From Alkalicoccus urumqiensis (lineage in GTDB: Bacteria; Bacillota; Bacilli; Bacillales; Salisediminibacteriaceae): DNA of 64,000 nt. The notes beneath the pieces are model-generated. The model did no database searches. It was not told where the DNA came from and worked only from the letters and a program-made list of their open reading frames with translations. Shown here one piece after another: positions 27,264 to 35,886 of the stretch. The translations under genes and the position numbers were made by a program. Positions within the stretch are counted from its first letter, which is position 1. Every line of letters starts with the position of its first letter. Where the stretch lies: assembly GCF_002993335.1 (NCBI RefSeq), contig NZ_PVNS01000006.1, positions 155,020-219,019 on the forward strand, read 5' to 3'.

Positions 27264-27997
27264 AAAAACAAATGGAAAAGCTGGATCATTCGAAAGGGTC
27301 TTTGTATTTACAGATTAAAGATATCCTGATCGACCGCATTCAAAAGCAGTACTGGGAGCCGAACAAACTCATTCCGACAGAGCAGGAATTAATGGAAGAA
27401 TTCGGTGTGAGCCGAACGACGATCCGTCAGGCGATTCAAATTCTCGTGCAGAACGGGCTGCTGGAGAAAAAGCAGGGTCGGGGAACGGTCGTGAAACCGC
27501 AGCGTCTGCAGGGAAGTCTTGGACGGCTGAAAGGGTTTGCTGAAGAGGTCATTGAAAGCGGCCGGGTGCCGCGTTCGAAAACGCTCCGTGCCGAATTCCG
27601 GGAAGACCTGTATCAGGAAAAAACGGTGCTGATGCTGCAGCCGCATGAAAAGGTGCTTCTCGTGGAGCGGATCCGTTTTGCGGACGAGACGCCGATTGCT
27701 CTGGAGCGGACGGTGTGGCCGGAAGCGATTGGAAAGCTATTGATCGATGAAAATCTCGATGAAGCGAAATATTACGAAATTCTGGAGTCCCACAACATCT
27801 GGTTAAAGCGTGCGTCGGAGCAGATTAAGTCGATTAACTCCACGCTGCTGGAGGCTGACTACTTAGGTATCCGCGGAGGCGAAGCGCTGCTCGAGATGAC
27901 GAGACTGAGTTTCGGCGTGGACGATAAGCCGATTGAATTTACAAAAACGAAATACCGGGGCGATCAATACCAGTACCACATTGATCTGGAGCGGTAA
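27260..27997 (+). CDS. GntR-family transcriptional regulator (HutC/UTRA type)
   Basis: The protein has 245 residues, overlapping the kinase stop (ATGA). The N-terminal winged helix spans SLYLQIKDILIDRIQKQYW to SRTTIRQAIQILVQNGLLEKKQGRGTVV, and the C-terminal UTRA ligand-binding domain starts near LGRLKGFAEEV. Such regulators sense sugar phosphates or free sugars and repress their own operons. The position inside the cluster suggests control by a sulfoglycolytic intermediate. A start at 27272 is also possible because the Shine-Dalgarno site is weak. Confidence 0.9.
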   Translation: MKKQMEKLDHSKGSLYLQIKDILIDRIQKQYWEPNKLIPTEQELMEEFGVSRTTIRQAIQILVQNGLLEKKQGRGTVVKPQRLQGSLGRLKGFAEEVIESGRVPRSKTLRAEFREDLYQEKTVLMLQPHEKVLLVERIRFADETPIALERTVWPEAIGKLLIDENLDEAKYYEILESHNIWLKRASEQIKSINSTLLEADYLGIRGGEALLEMTRLSFGVDDKPIEFTKTKYRGDQYQYHIDLER

Positions 27998-28009
27998 AGG
28001 AGGGCCACG

Positions 28010-28873
28010 TTGGCATATATTTCAGGGAAAACCATGTTGGAGAACGCGTACAAAGAAGGCTACGGTGTCGGTGCGTTCAGCGCACACAATGCGGAAACAA
28101 TTCAAGGTATTTTGGAAGCGGCGGAGCAGATGAAATCGCCGATCATGATTCAGGTCGGGCAGAAAGTTATTCAAAATGTCGGCCTGGAACCGATGAAAGC
28201 GCTCATCGACATTTACATGAAAGACGTCACGGTACCGGTCGCTGTCCATCTCGATCACTGCCGCGATCTCGGACAGGCGATGAAGGCGATCCAGCTCGGG
28301 TTTCAATCGGTGATGTTTGACGGCTCGGCGCTGTCCTTTGAGGAGAATGCGGAAAAAACGAAGCTCGTAGCAGATGCGGCGTCCCATCTCGGTATCGGCA
28401 GCGAAGGAGAAATCGGCAAAATCGGCGGCACGGAAGATGATATTACGGTCGATGAGAAAGATGCCCAGATTACGTCGGAGGAAGAAGCGCTGGCTTTTGC
28501 AGATCGGAGCCGCGTGGACTACCTTGCCCTTTCAATCGGCACGGCCCACGGCATTTACAAGCAGGAGCCGGAGCTTGCGTTTGACCGGATCGAGGAGATT
28601 TCGAAGTCGCTGAATAAACCGCTCGTCATGCACGGTGGCTCCGACGTTCCGGATGCGGATGTGAAGAAGGCAATTGGCCTCGGCATTGCGAAAATCAACG
28701 TCGATACCGAGCTGCGCGTCGCTTTCACGGAAGGGATGAAGCAGTGCCTTCAGGACAATCCGAACGAGTACCATCTGGCGCATTCACTCGGTGCCGGTAA
28801 AGAAGCCATGATCGATAAAGTGAAAGAGAAGATCCGCGTGTTCGGAAGTGAGAACAAGGCGCGTACGTATTGA
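28010..28873 (+). CDS. Class II aldolase, probable sulfofructose-1-phosphate aldolase
   Basis: The protein has 287 residues from a TTG start with AAAGGAGGG 6 nt upstream. It belongs to the class II (zinc) fructose-bisphosphate/tagatose-bisphosphate aldolase family. Visible are GVGAFSAHNAET, the metal site VHLDHCRDL, GSEGEIGKIGGTEDD, GTAHGIY, VMHGGSDVP and KINVDTELR. The phosphate loop reads HGGSD rather than the usual HGGTG/HGSSG. In this operon it should cleave sulfofructose-1-phosphate to dihydroxyacetone phosphate and 3-sulfolactaldehyde. Fructose-bisphosphate or tagatose-bisphosphate is the alternative substrate if the context is misleading. Confidence 0.83.
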   Translation: MAYISGKTMLENAYKEGYGVGAFSAHNAETIQGILEAAEQMKSPIMIQVGQKVIQNVGLEPMKALIDIYMKDVTVPVAVHLDHCRDLGQAMKAIQLGFQSVMFDGSALSFEENAEKTKLVADAASHLGIGSEGEIGKIGGTEDDITVDEKDAQITSEEEALAFADRSRVDYLALSIGTAHGIYKQEPELAFDRIEEISKSLNKPLVMHGGSDVPDADVKKAIGLGIAKINVDTELRVAFTEGMKQCLQDNPNEYHLAHSLGAGKEAMIDKVKEKIRVFGSENKARTY

Positions 28874-28913
28874 ATAAAAGGTCGTAACAAATTTTAAAAT
28901 GAGGTGATCTATC

Positions 28914-30344
28914 ATGACGGTAACGTATGGACAGTGGACGAACAATGCGTATACAAGTTCGACGGACAGTATTGGTGTCATGAACAAGTTTACAGACGAA
29001 GTCATTGCAGAGGTCGGCGTGGCTTCAAAAGCCGATTTCGACAGCATGGTTGACTCTGCGGAGAACGTATCTGCTTCCCCGCTCCCGCCGTACAAGCGGT
29101 TTGAAATCTTAAAAAAGGCGTCGGAACTTTTAAAGGAAAAGCAGCATGAATTTGCGGAAGTGATCGCCAAGGAAGTAGGCAAGTCGATCACGGAGGCGAC
29201 AGGGGAAGCCGGAAGATCGTCGCTCACGCTGGAAGTGTCCGCTGAAGAAGCGAAGCGGATCTCCGGGGAGGTTGTACCGGTGGAGTCTGCGCCGGGATCG
29301 GAGTCCCGCCAGGCGTTTACGATCAAAGAGCCGGTCGGCGTCATCGGTGCCATTACACCGTTTAATGTGCCGCTGAACTTAGTGTGCCACAAAGTCGGCC
29401 CGGCGATCGCTTCCGGCAATGCTGTGATCTTAAAGCCGGCGGAAGTCACGCCGCTCAGCGCGCTGAAGCTCGCCGAAGTGTTTAAGGAAGCCGGACTTCC
29501 TGACGGCTGGCTGCATGTTATTACCGGAAAGGGAAAAGACATCGGCACGTGGATGACGGAGAGTGAGCGGATCCAGATGATTACTTTCACCGGCAGCCCC
29601 GGCGTCGGTTTGTGGCTGAAGCAGCACGCCGGACACAAAAAAGTGAGCCTCGAGCTCGGGAACAACTCCGCGGTCGTTGTGCATCAGGATGCAGATATTG
29701 AAACGGCTGCGCAGCAGGTCGCGCAGAAGTCGTTTAACAATGCCGGACAGGTGTGTATCTCGGTGCAGCGGGTGTACGTGCAGAACGATGTGAAACAGGC
29801 TTTTCTCGAAAAGCTGAAAGTGGAAACCGAAAAGCTCGTAACCGGAGATCCGATGGATAAAAACACGGACGTCGGTCCGGTCATCGGAAAAGACGCCCTC
29901 CAGCGCGTGTCGGACTGGGTGAAGGAAGCTGTCGATCAGGGAGCGGACGTGCTTACCGGCAACAAGATAGAGGGGAACATATTCCTGCCGACGGTGCTCG
30001 TCGATCCGCCGCAGGAAGCGAAAGTGTGCCGGGAGGAAGTGTTCGGTCCGGTCGTTTCCGTGATCGGCTATCAGTCGGAGGGCGAAGTGATCGGCTTGGT
30101 GAACGACTCCAAATACGGGCTGCAGGCCGGGCTCTTTACGAATGACCTGACGTTTATGATGAAGGCAGCGAAAGAAATAAAAGTCGGCGGCCTGATCGTC
30201 AACGACACGTCCGGCTACCGCGTGGACCACATGCCTTACGGCGGTCTGAAGGAGAGCGGCGAAGGCAAAGAAGGACCGAAATACGCGATGCAGGATATGA
30301 TGAACGAACGATTGATCGTGCTGCAGGGATCAGCAAAGCGTTAA
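28914..30344 (+). CDS. Aldehyde dehydrogenase, probable sulfolactaldehyde dehydrogenase
   Basis: This 476-residue NAD(P)-dependent aldehyde dehydrogenase has the catalytic Cys281 in NAGQVCISVQRV and Glu247 in SLELGNNSAVVV. The cofactor-binding ITFTGSPGVG and the C-terminal EEVFGPVVSVIGY and MPYGGLKESGEGKEGP are also present. It would oxidise 3-sulfolactaldehyde to 3-sulfolactate as the last cytoplasmic step. GAGGTGAT lies 7 nt before the ATG. A terminator follows directly, so it closes the operon begun at 22081. Confidence 0.87.
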   Translation: MTVTYGQWTNNAYTSSTDSIGVMNKFTDEVIAEVGVASKADFDSMVDSAENVSASPLPPYKRFEILKKASELLKEKQHEFAEVIAKEVGKSITEATGEAGRSSLTLEVSAEEAKRISGEVVPVESAPGSESRQAFTIKEPVGVIGAITPFNVPLNLVCHKVGPAIASGNAVILKPAEVTPLSALKLAEVFKEAGLPDGWLHVITGKGKDIGTWMTESERIQMITFTGSPGVGLWLKQHAGHKKVSLELGNNSAVVVHQDADIETAAQQVAQKSFNNAGQVCISVQRVYVQNDVKQAFLEKLKVETEKLVTGDPMDKNTDVGPVIGKDALQRVSDWVKEAVDQGADVLTGNKIEGNIFLPTVLVDPPQEAKVCREEVFGPVVSVIGYQSEGEVIGLVNDSKYGLQAGLFTNDLTFMMKAAKEIKVGGLIVNDTSGYRVDHMPYGGLKESGEGKEGPKYAMQDMMNERLIVLQGSAKR

Positions 30345-30350
30345 GCCGCG

Positions 30351-30389
30351 GCCGCATGACCGTCACATACTGGTCATGCGGCTTTCTTT
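30351..30389 (+). terminator. Terminator of the sulfoquinovose operon
   Basis: GCCGCATGACC (30351-30361) pairs with GGTCATGCGGC (30372-30382), an 11-bp perfect stem, followed by TTTCTTTG. Confidence 0.9.
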
Positions 30390-30396
30390 GTAGGGT

Positions 30397-30621
30397 AAGA
30401 ATGTATAAAATTCAAAGCCACATTCAAGCAGTTATGCCAAGGGCTGCAGCATTTCAGTGTTCTGTTCCATGTACCGTTTGTTTCTGTTGATAGAGCTTCT
30501 CCGCTTTTCGGCAGAAGCTTGCCGTGGGCTTGTCTTCAGCTATTTCTCATGGCCTGCGCCCTGAGAAAGGATCTTCAGACTGCGCTTGATCCCACCGGCG
30601 TCTCTGCCGAACGCTCCGAAG
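30397..30621. repeat. Dispersed hairpin-rich repeat, copy A
   Basis: This element of about 225 bp is non-coding and shared with 32105-32331 and partly with 63599-63764. It contains an invariant hairpin CGGCAGAAGCTTGCCG (30509-30524) and a second hairpin TTTCTCATGGC...GCCCTGAGAAA (30543-30568) whose sequence differs between copies while the fold is kept. About 80 bp after it comes the 129-bp companion repeat. Confidence 0.82.
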
Positions 30622-30703
30622 TGTATTAGAATTAGGATGAAGAACAGATGATCCGTAGCAGGGTCGATGTCTATAAGGCAATACCGTTTCTTTTTTGCCT
30701 GCC

Positions 30704-30832
30704 GAAACCGGAAGCCGTCGACTCCGGGAGGATCCGAACGAGGCGAAAATCCATTCCTTCAGACGAAAGGAAGAAGGAATTAGTTGAGCCCGTTCCCTCC
30801 GGAACGCGTACGGCTGCAGGTGCAGGCAGAAA
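30704..30832. repeat. 129-bp companion repeat, copy A
   Basis: It is nearly identical (3 mismatches over 129 positions by eye) to 32476-32604 and in the same orientation. It contains short hairpins (ATTCCTTC/GAAGGAAT, GTTCC-CTCC-GGAAC). Both copies are open in one frame, but there is no ribosome-binding site or independent support for a protein. Confidence 0.85.
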
Positions 30833-30928
30833 GCGGGAACCTATTAAACAAACCTCTCTTTTCTTAGGTAGAGCCGGGATTCGAGGGAGATGTGGTGGAG
30901 ACGTTTTCGTGTAACTCTGCAGCAGGTG

Positions 30929-31080
30929 ATTCCAACAACTGCGATTTCCGCTCCCAGAAATCGTTGGGGCGTGCCCGCTGAAGGAGGACCCGCTCCCACT
31001 CCGGCCGGATATTCCAACAACTGCTGTTAAAATTCTTACTTCTGCCGCTGTTTTTCTAACAGCGGGTCCTGTATTCCAAC
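30929..31080. repeat. 21-nt periodic array 1 (ATTCCAAC core)
   Basis: Degenerate units begin at about 30929, 30950, 30971, 30991, 31011, 31032, 31053 and 31073. The clearest are ATTCCAAC at 30929, 31011 and 31073, and the variants ATTCTTAC (31032) and TTTCTAAC (31053). Spacing is 20-21 nt. It lies between the sulfoquinovose operon and the AEC transporter gene. It is the weakest of four such arrays in the window. Confidence 0.5.
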
Positions 31081-31141
31081 TTCTCCTGAAGCGACCGCGT
31101 TTGCAGGGGATCGAACGATACCAAACAAGAAAGGATTCATC

Positions 31142-32053
31142 ATGGCATTCATTTCCGTCATCTTACCGATATTTATCGTCTTCGCCGTCGGCTTTCTCGG
31201 ACAGCGGCTTTTCGCTTTTGATACGAGGGAGCTTTCCACGATGGCGCTGTTTTTGATTTCGCCGTTTCTGGTGTTTGAAACGTTTTATACAAATACGCTG
31301 TCGATGGACTACGTCTACCTGGCTGTGTATACGGTGGTTCTCTCCGGCTTTCTCTTAATCAGCCTGCAGCTGTGGGGGAGATTTAAAGGGTGGAAGCGGA
31401 ATGAAACGGCCGGCGTTATGCTCTCCGGATCGTTTATGAACAACGGTAATTACGGGGCGCCGCTCGCTCTATTTGTATTCGGCGCAGCCGGCATGGAGAT
31501 CGCCATTATTTTGATGGTGTTTCAGCAGCTGATGATGAGCACCGTCGGTATTTTTATCGCCGCAAAGGGCGGTGCCGCGGAGAAAAATTCCATTTCGACA
31601 GCATTTAAAAGCGTCGTGCGGATGCCGATTTTGTATGCCGCTCTCTTAGGCATCGCCCTGCAGCTGGCAGCGGTGGAACTGTCTTCTTCATTGGCAGAAG
31701 TCGTCAGTTTGATTGCCGGTGCGGCCATCCCGGTCATCATGATTGTGCTCGGCATGCAGCTCGCCAACGTGCCGTTGAAGCGTGTCCGCTACTCGCTATT
31801 AACGGCGACGGTCGTTTCCCGGCTCATTGTCTCTCCGGTCCTGGCTTTCCTGCTCGTCTGGGGCATGCCGCTCGAAGCGGATGTCAAGCTGGTCATGATC
31901 CTCATGGCAGCGACGCCGACTTCCGCCAACATTACGCTGTACGCCCTCCGATTCCGGACGGAGCCGGAATTTGTGTCGCTCGCGACATTAATCACCACCG
32001 TCCTTACACTACTCACCATCCCGATCGTCCTCTGGCTTCTGCCGGGGGTATGA
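31142..32053 (+). CDS. AEC-family transporter
   Basis: This 303-residue integral membrane protein has about 10 helices in the two five-helix halves typical of the auxin efflux carrier family. It has SGSFMNNGNYGAPLALFVFG in the first half, GAAIPVIMIVLGMQLANVPL at the start of the second and ATPTSANITLYAL near the end. Characterised bacterial relatives move organic acids such as malonate or malate. Next to the sulfoquinovose operon it could export 3-sulfolactate, but it has its own spacer and is flanked by two composite repeats, so it may be an independent insertion. AAAGGA precedes the ATG. Confidence 0.82.
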   Translation: MAFISVILPIFIVFAVGFLGQRLFAFDTRELSTMALFLISPFLVFETFYTNTLSMDYVYLAVYTVVLSGFLLISLQLWGRFKGWKRNETAGVMLSGSFMNNGNYGAPLALFVFGAAGMEIAIILMVFQQLMMSTVGIFIAAKGGAAEKNSISTAFKSVVRMPILYAALLGIALQLAAVELSSSLAEVVSLIAGAAIPVIMIVLGMQLANVPLKRVRYSLLTATVVSRLIVSPVLAFLLVWGMPLEADVKLVMILMAATPTSANITLYALRFRTEPEFVSLATLITTVLTLLTIPIVLWLLPGV

Positions 32054-32104
32054 GAAAGAAAGAAGAAGACCGGAGCTTCTTTATAAGGTCTTATTTTTTA
32101 ACAA

Positions 32105-32331
32105 ATAAGAATCTATAACATCCAAGAGCTCTTTTACATGGCCATGCCAAAGGCTTCAGCATTTTAAATCGCTGTTAAGTACATCGTTACTTTCTGTTGA
32201 TAGAGATTCTCCGCTACTCGGCAGAAGCTTGCCGTGGGCTTGTCTTCAGCTATTTCTCAAGGCTTTCGCCTTGAGAAAGGATCTTCAGACTGCGCTTGAT
32301 CCCACCGGCGTCCCTGCCGAACGCTCCGAAG
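32105..32331. repeat. Dispersed hairpin-rich repeat, copy B
   Basis: It is homologous to copy A in the same orientation. The variable hairpin is here a perfect 11-bp stem, TTTCTCAAGGC (32253-32263) with GCCTTGAGAAA (32268-32278). The invariant CGGCAGAAGCTTGCCG hairpin is at about 32219-32234. It follows the AEC gene and is followed by the companion repeat 145 bp later. Confidence 0.82.
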
Positions 32332-32475
32332 CCCAGTATTGCATTTGAAAAGAAGGGACCTTCGATCTGGAGAAGATCTAAAAGAACCAGACAGCGCAGG
32401 GACGAGAAACAAATGAAGGAACATATTTTTGTTCAGGAAACATTTCTGCTAGTCGAAGTACTCCTTCCTTTTGCT

Positions 32476-32604
32476 GAAACCGGAGGCCGTCGACTCCGGG
32501 AGGATCCGAACGAGGCGAAAATCCATTCCTTCAGACGAAAGGAAGAAGGAATTAGTTGAGCCCGTTCCCTCCGGAACGCGTAAGGCTGCAGGTACAGGCA
32601 GAAA
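32476..32604. repeat. 129-bp companion repeat, copy B
   Basis: This is the second copy of the element at 30704-30832, in the same orientation. The AEC gene therefore lies between two direct composite repeats about 1.7 kb apart. Confidence 0.85.
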
Positions 32605-32663
32605 TATATCTTTCTTTGCTTTTAAGACCAGGCGGTCTCTTCCCGGTCTTCTCTTTTTTGCAC

Positions 32664-32693
32664 AGAAAAACCGCCCTGCGGGTGGCAGGGCGG
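32664..32693 (-). terminator. Terminator of the ABC importer operon
   Basis: On the minus strand CCGCCCTGC and GCAGGGCGG form a 9-bp perfect stem with a 5-nt loop, followed by TTTTTCT. Confidence 0.92.
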
Positions 32694-32705
32694 AGCAGGT
32701 GTTTC

Positions 32706-33515
32706 TCAGCCTTTTACGGCGCCGGCGGTCATTCCTGCAACGAAGTAGCGCTGGAGGAAGATGTAGGCGAGTACCATCGGCGCAGAGGCGATCATGACGC
32801 CGGTGAAAAGCATTGGATAGTTGGTCGCGTACTGCCCCTGGAACTCGAGGAGTGCGAGCGGCAGCGTTTTGTAGTTGTTGTCTGTAATAAACAACAGCGG
32901 GTACAACAGGTCATTCCAGTGCATCACGAACAGGAAGATGGCCGTCGCGGACAACGACGGGAGCGAGAGCGGAATAACGACGGATGTGAACATTTTCCAC
33001 TCCCCGGCTCCGTCAATGGTGGACGCTTCAAACAGCTCTTTCGGCAGTGTTTTCATGAATCCGGTTAAGATGAAAACGGCTACCGGCATCGTCACGGAAA
33101 TGTTGACGAGAATAAGACCGAGCAGGCTGTTCGTCAGCCCCAGCTGTAAAACGACGTTGTATAACGGTACCATGTTCACCTGGGCAGGCACCATCATACC
33201 GAGCGTAAACAGAAGGAAAACGATGGTCCCGATCCAGTTGGTCAGCCTCGTAATCGCGAATGCGATCATTGCAGCGAACATCAGCGTAAACGAAACGGAC
33301 GCAAGCGTCACAACGGAGCTGTTAATGAAGTAACCGAGCATCGTCTCACTTCGGAAAATGTCGATGTAGTTGGCGATGTTCACTCCCTCACCGGGGAGGC
33401 CGAGCGGGTTCTCAAAGGTTTCACTCATCGTTTTCATCGAGGTGAGTATCACCATCGTGATCGGAATAATGACGAGCAGTGCGTAAATCAATACAGCGAA
33501 TCGACGAAAAATCAT
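32706..33515 (-). CDS. ABC sugar transporter permease, MalG type
   Basis: This 269-residue permease has six helices. The EAA loop that contacts the ATPase is visible as ELFEASTIDGAGEWKMFTSVVIPLSLPSL, and the C-terminus FVAGMTAGAVKG is typical of CUT1-family MalG proteins. It is last in a three-gene operon (binding protein, MalF-type, MalG-type). No ATPase gene is present, as is common in Bacillales, where MsmX-type ATPases are shared. Confidence 0.93.
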   Translation of the reverse strand: MIFRRFAVLIYALLVIIPITMVILTSMKTMSETFENPLGLPGEGVNIANYIDIFRSETMLGYFINSSVVTLASVSFTLMFAAMIAFAITRLTNWIGTIVFLLFTLGMMVPAQVNMVPLYNVVLQLGLTNSLLGLILVNISVTMPVAVFILTGFMKTLPKELFEASTIDGAGEWKMFTSVVIPLSLPSLSATAIFLFVMHWNDLLYPLLFITDNNYKTLPLALLEFQGQYATNYPMLFTGVMIASAPMVLAYIFLQRYFVAGMTAGAVKG

Positions 33516-33532
33516 CCGGTTTCCCTCCCTCT

Positions 33533-34408
33533 TTAATACGAGACTTTGTCTGAGCGGAGCACTTTAAACTGCAGATACGTGATAATGGCGATGATGACCA
33601 TGAAGATGACGGAAATCGACGAAGCGTAGCCGAAGTTGTAGCTGCGGAACGCGACTTCGTAAATGTATGTGGCGATGATTTCCGTGGAATGGTTCGGTCC
33701 ACCGCGCGTTGTCGCAAAAATTAAGTCGAACGCTTTAAAAGACTGAATCGTCGTATAGGCAACGACGATCGTTGCCGACGGTGCAAGGAGCGGCCACGTA
33801 ATTTTTTTGAACGTCTGCCATTTCGATGCCCCTTCAATTTTCGCCACTTCGTAAAGGTCGTTTGGTATGGCGTGCAGTCCGGCGACAAAGATGATCAGCA
33901 TCTGCCCGGTGTGGAACCAGACCTGCGTGAAGGCAAGCGAGTAAATAGCGATGTTCTGGTTGCCGAGCCAGTTCTGCTGTAACGCCTCGAGTCCGGAGAT
34001 GCCGAGAAACGTATTCAACAGCCCCATCGACGGATCGTAAATGAAGGACCAGATGAAGGCGACAGAAACGGACGAAAGAATCGTTGGGAAGAAAAATAGT
34101 GCCCGTAAAAAGATATTGAATTTGGTATTTTTAATCAGGATAATGGCAAAGATGAGTGAGAAAATCGTCTGGAAAATGACAACAAACAGCATGAAGGATA
34201 AGTTGTTTCCGACTGCCTGTGCAAAGATACTGTCATTGGTCGCAGCACGGATGTAGTTATCGACACCGACAAAGTCAAACTCGGAGGAAATGCCGTCCCA
34301 GTCTGTAAACGAGTAGAAAAAGGCACTGACGGTCGGATACAGAAAAAAGATGCTGTAGAGGATGAACCCGGGCACGAGAAAAAGATAAATATTCTTGGAT
34401 GCTCTCAT
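33533..34408 (-). CDS. ABC sugar transporter permease, MalF type
   Basis: This 291-residue CUT1-family permease starts with NIYLFLVPGFILYSIFFLYPTVSAF and has the EAA loop LYEVAKIEGASKWQTFKKITWPLLAPS. It lies 17 nt upstream of the MalG-type gene. The cluster location opposite the sulfoquinovose operon suggests uptake of sulfoquinovose or its glycerol glycoside, but a general oligosaccharide substrate cannot be excluded. Confidence 0.93.
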   Translation of the reverse strand: MRASKNIYLFLVPGFILYSIFFLYPTVSAFFYSFTDWDGISSEFDFVGVDNYIRAATNDSIFAQAVGNNLSFMLFVVIFQTIFSLIFAIILIKNTKFNIFLRALFFFPTILSSVSVAFIWSFIYDPSMGLLNTFLGISGLEALQQNWLGNQNIAIYSLAFTQVWFHTGQMLIIFVAGLHAIPNDLYEVAKIEGASKWQTFKKITWPLLAPSATIVVAYTTIQSFKAFDLIFATTRGGPNHSTEIIATYIYEVAFRSYNFGYASSISVIFMVIIAIITYLQFKVLRSDKVSY

Positions 34409-34500
34409 AGCAGTATCAGTCCTTTTAATGAATAATCTGCTTTACGCGTTATGTAAGAAAGGGTACTGAGGGAAGGAGCCTCCCTCAGTACTGGGGCGGT

Positions 34501-35802
34501 CTACTCGATGTTTTCTTCCACGACCTGCTGGGCCTGTTCCGCAGCATCCTGCGGCGAGTCTCCGCCGAGCACCTGCTCGATTGAGCTGAGTACGGCGTTC
34601 TCCACAGAGGAATTGGTGATGAAGAACCGCGGCTGAAAGCGGGTTTCTTTGTCCGTGAGCCAGTACGCCGTGTCCTGCAGCTCTTCGGACGTATACTCCA
34701 CGTCTTCAATCGTTAAGTGCTGGCCGGTTTCATTCGCGTACTTCGACGCTACTTCAGGCTGGCTGAGGTACTCGATAAACTGCTTTGCTTCTTCCTGTTT
34801 TTCGGAATTTTCGTTGACCGCAAGCATGAATGTCGCTGTATGGATGCCTTCGTACTGTGCTTCGTCTTCCGACACCGTGATCGGCGGCAGGAAGTCGAGG
34901 TTTAATTCCGAATTCTGCTCTTTCAGGGATGCCATGTGATACGAGCCGGTCGCAAGCATCGCTGCTTCTTCCTGTGCGACAGAGGCGATGGCTGAATCCT
35001 GCTGGATACCGAGGGAGTCCTCTGAAATCATCCCTTCATCAAGCAGCGTCTGGAAGTCCTCCAGCGTGCTGACCCACCAGTCGTTGGTGAGGGACTCTTC
35101 GCCGGATTCAAGTTTTGCAAAGATGTCTTCATCCGGAGCGTTATTCATCATCATGCTGTTCATAAACTGGTTTGGCCCGATGTCACCGCCGGGAAACGCG
35201 ATTGGCTGAATGTCGTTTTCCTGCAGTGTCGCACCCATCTCGATAAATTCATCCCAGCTCTGCGGCGGCTCGATGCCGAGTTCCTCAAACATATCCACGT
35301 TGTAGACCGGCATGTTGAATACCAGCTGGTATGGAACGGCGAGCTGCTGGCCGTCAGCCTGACCGATTTCAATTGCTTCGGCGTTGAAGTTGGAGACGAA
35401 TTCTTCATCCGTCAGGTCTGCAAAAAAGCCTGCATCCCGGATGACTTCAAACTGGGAGCCCGGGAAAGAGGTGAAGACATCCCCAACGGAACCGTCACGA
35501 AGCATCTGCTGCGCGTTCGACTGATACTGCTCGGATGGGTAGACGTTCATTTCGACGGCAATATCCGGGTTTTCGGATTCGAACTCTTCGATGATTTCAT
35601 CGAAAACTTCCGTATCTTCCCCGCGCCAGTGAATGAAGCTGATCTGTGTCTGATCCTCGCTCGCTTCCGCATTCCCCCCGGAATTATTGGTATCGTCATT
35701 GCTGCCGGAAGCATCACCACCGCCCTGATCGCCGGCGCAGGCACTGAGAAGGATCGTCATACTAATCGCTGTCCCGAAGGATAAAAACAAACTCTTTTTC
35801 AC
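34501..35802 (-). CDS. Extracellular sugar-binding lipoprotein (CUT1)
   Basis: This is a 433-residue solute-binding protein. A signal peptide (KKSLFLSFGTAISMTILLSAC) ends in a lipobox, so Cys is lipidated and the protein is anchored outside the membrane. A Gly/Asp/Asn-rich linker follows, then the family-1 binding fold beginning ISFIHWRGEDTEVFDEI. The GTG at 35802 is preferred because AGGGGTG lies 6 nt upstream. The ATG at 35808 would add two residues and overlap the site. The protein is very acidic, as expected for a halophile. Expression should be glucose-repressed through the cre site at 35901. Confidence 0.92.
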   Translation of the reverse strand: MKKSLFLSFGTAISMTILLSACAGDQGGGDASGSNDDTNNSGGNAEASEDQTQISFIHWRGEDTEVFDEIIEEFESENPDIAVEMNVYPSEQYQSNAQQMLRDGSVGDVFTSFPGSQFEVIRDAGFFADLTDEEFVSNFNAEAIEIGQADGQQLAVPYQLVFNMPVYNVDMFEELGIEPPQSWDEFIEMGATLQENDIQPIAFPGGDIGPNQFMNSMMMNNAPDEDIFAKLESGEESLTNDWWVSTLEDFQTLLDEGMISEDSLGIQQDSAIASVAQEEAAMLATGSYHMASLKEQNSELNLDFLPPITVSEDEAQYEGIHTATFMLAVNENSEKQEEAKQFIEYLSQPEVASKYANETGQHLTIEDVEYTSEELQDTAYWLTDKETRFQPRFFITNSSVENAVLSSIEQVLGGDSPQDAAEQAQQVVEENIE

Positions 35803-35886
35803 ATCCATCACCCCTAAACATAATAATAAATAATTAAAGATAGGTACCTTTTGTTCCAAAAAAATATCAGCGGCGCTATACGTAAG

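Noticed and set aside
28784..29665. 293-residue open frame on the minus strand
   Set aside because: It is antisense to the aldehyde dehydrogenase, which has all catalytic residues; Ser/Thr-rich composition is typical of a shadow frame.
30648..30914. Open frame across the 129-bp repeat (also at 32471-32797)
   Set aside because: The frame is open in both repeat copies but diverges immediately outside, has no Shine-Dalgarno site, and the shared part is better explained as a structured repeat.
32067..32099. Terminator after the AEC gene
   Set aside because: AAGACC/GGTCTT pairs before a T-rich tail, but the stem is short and the loop long, so it was not listed as a feature.
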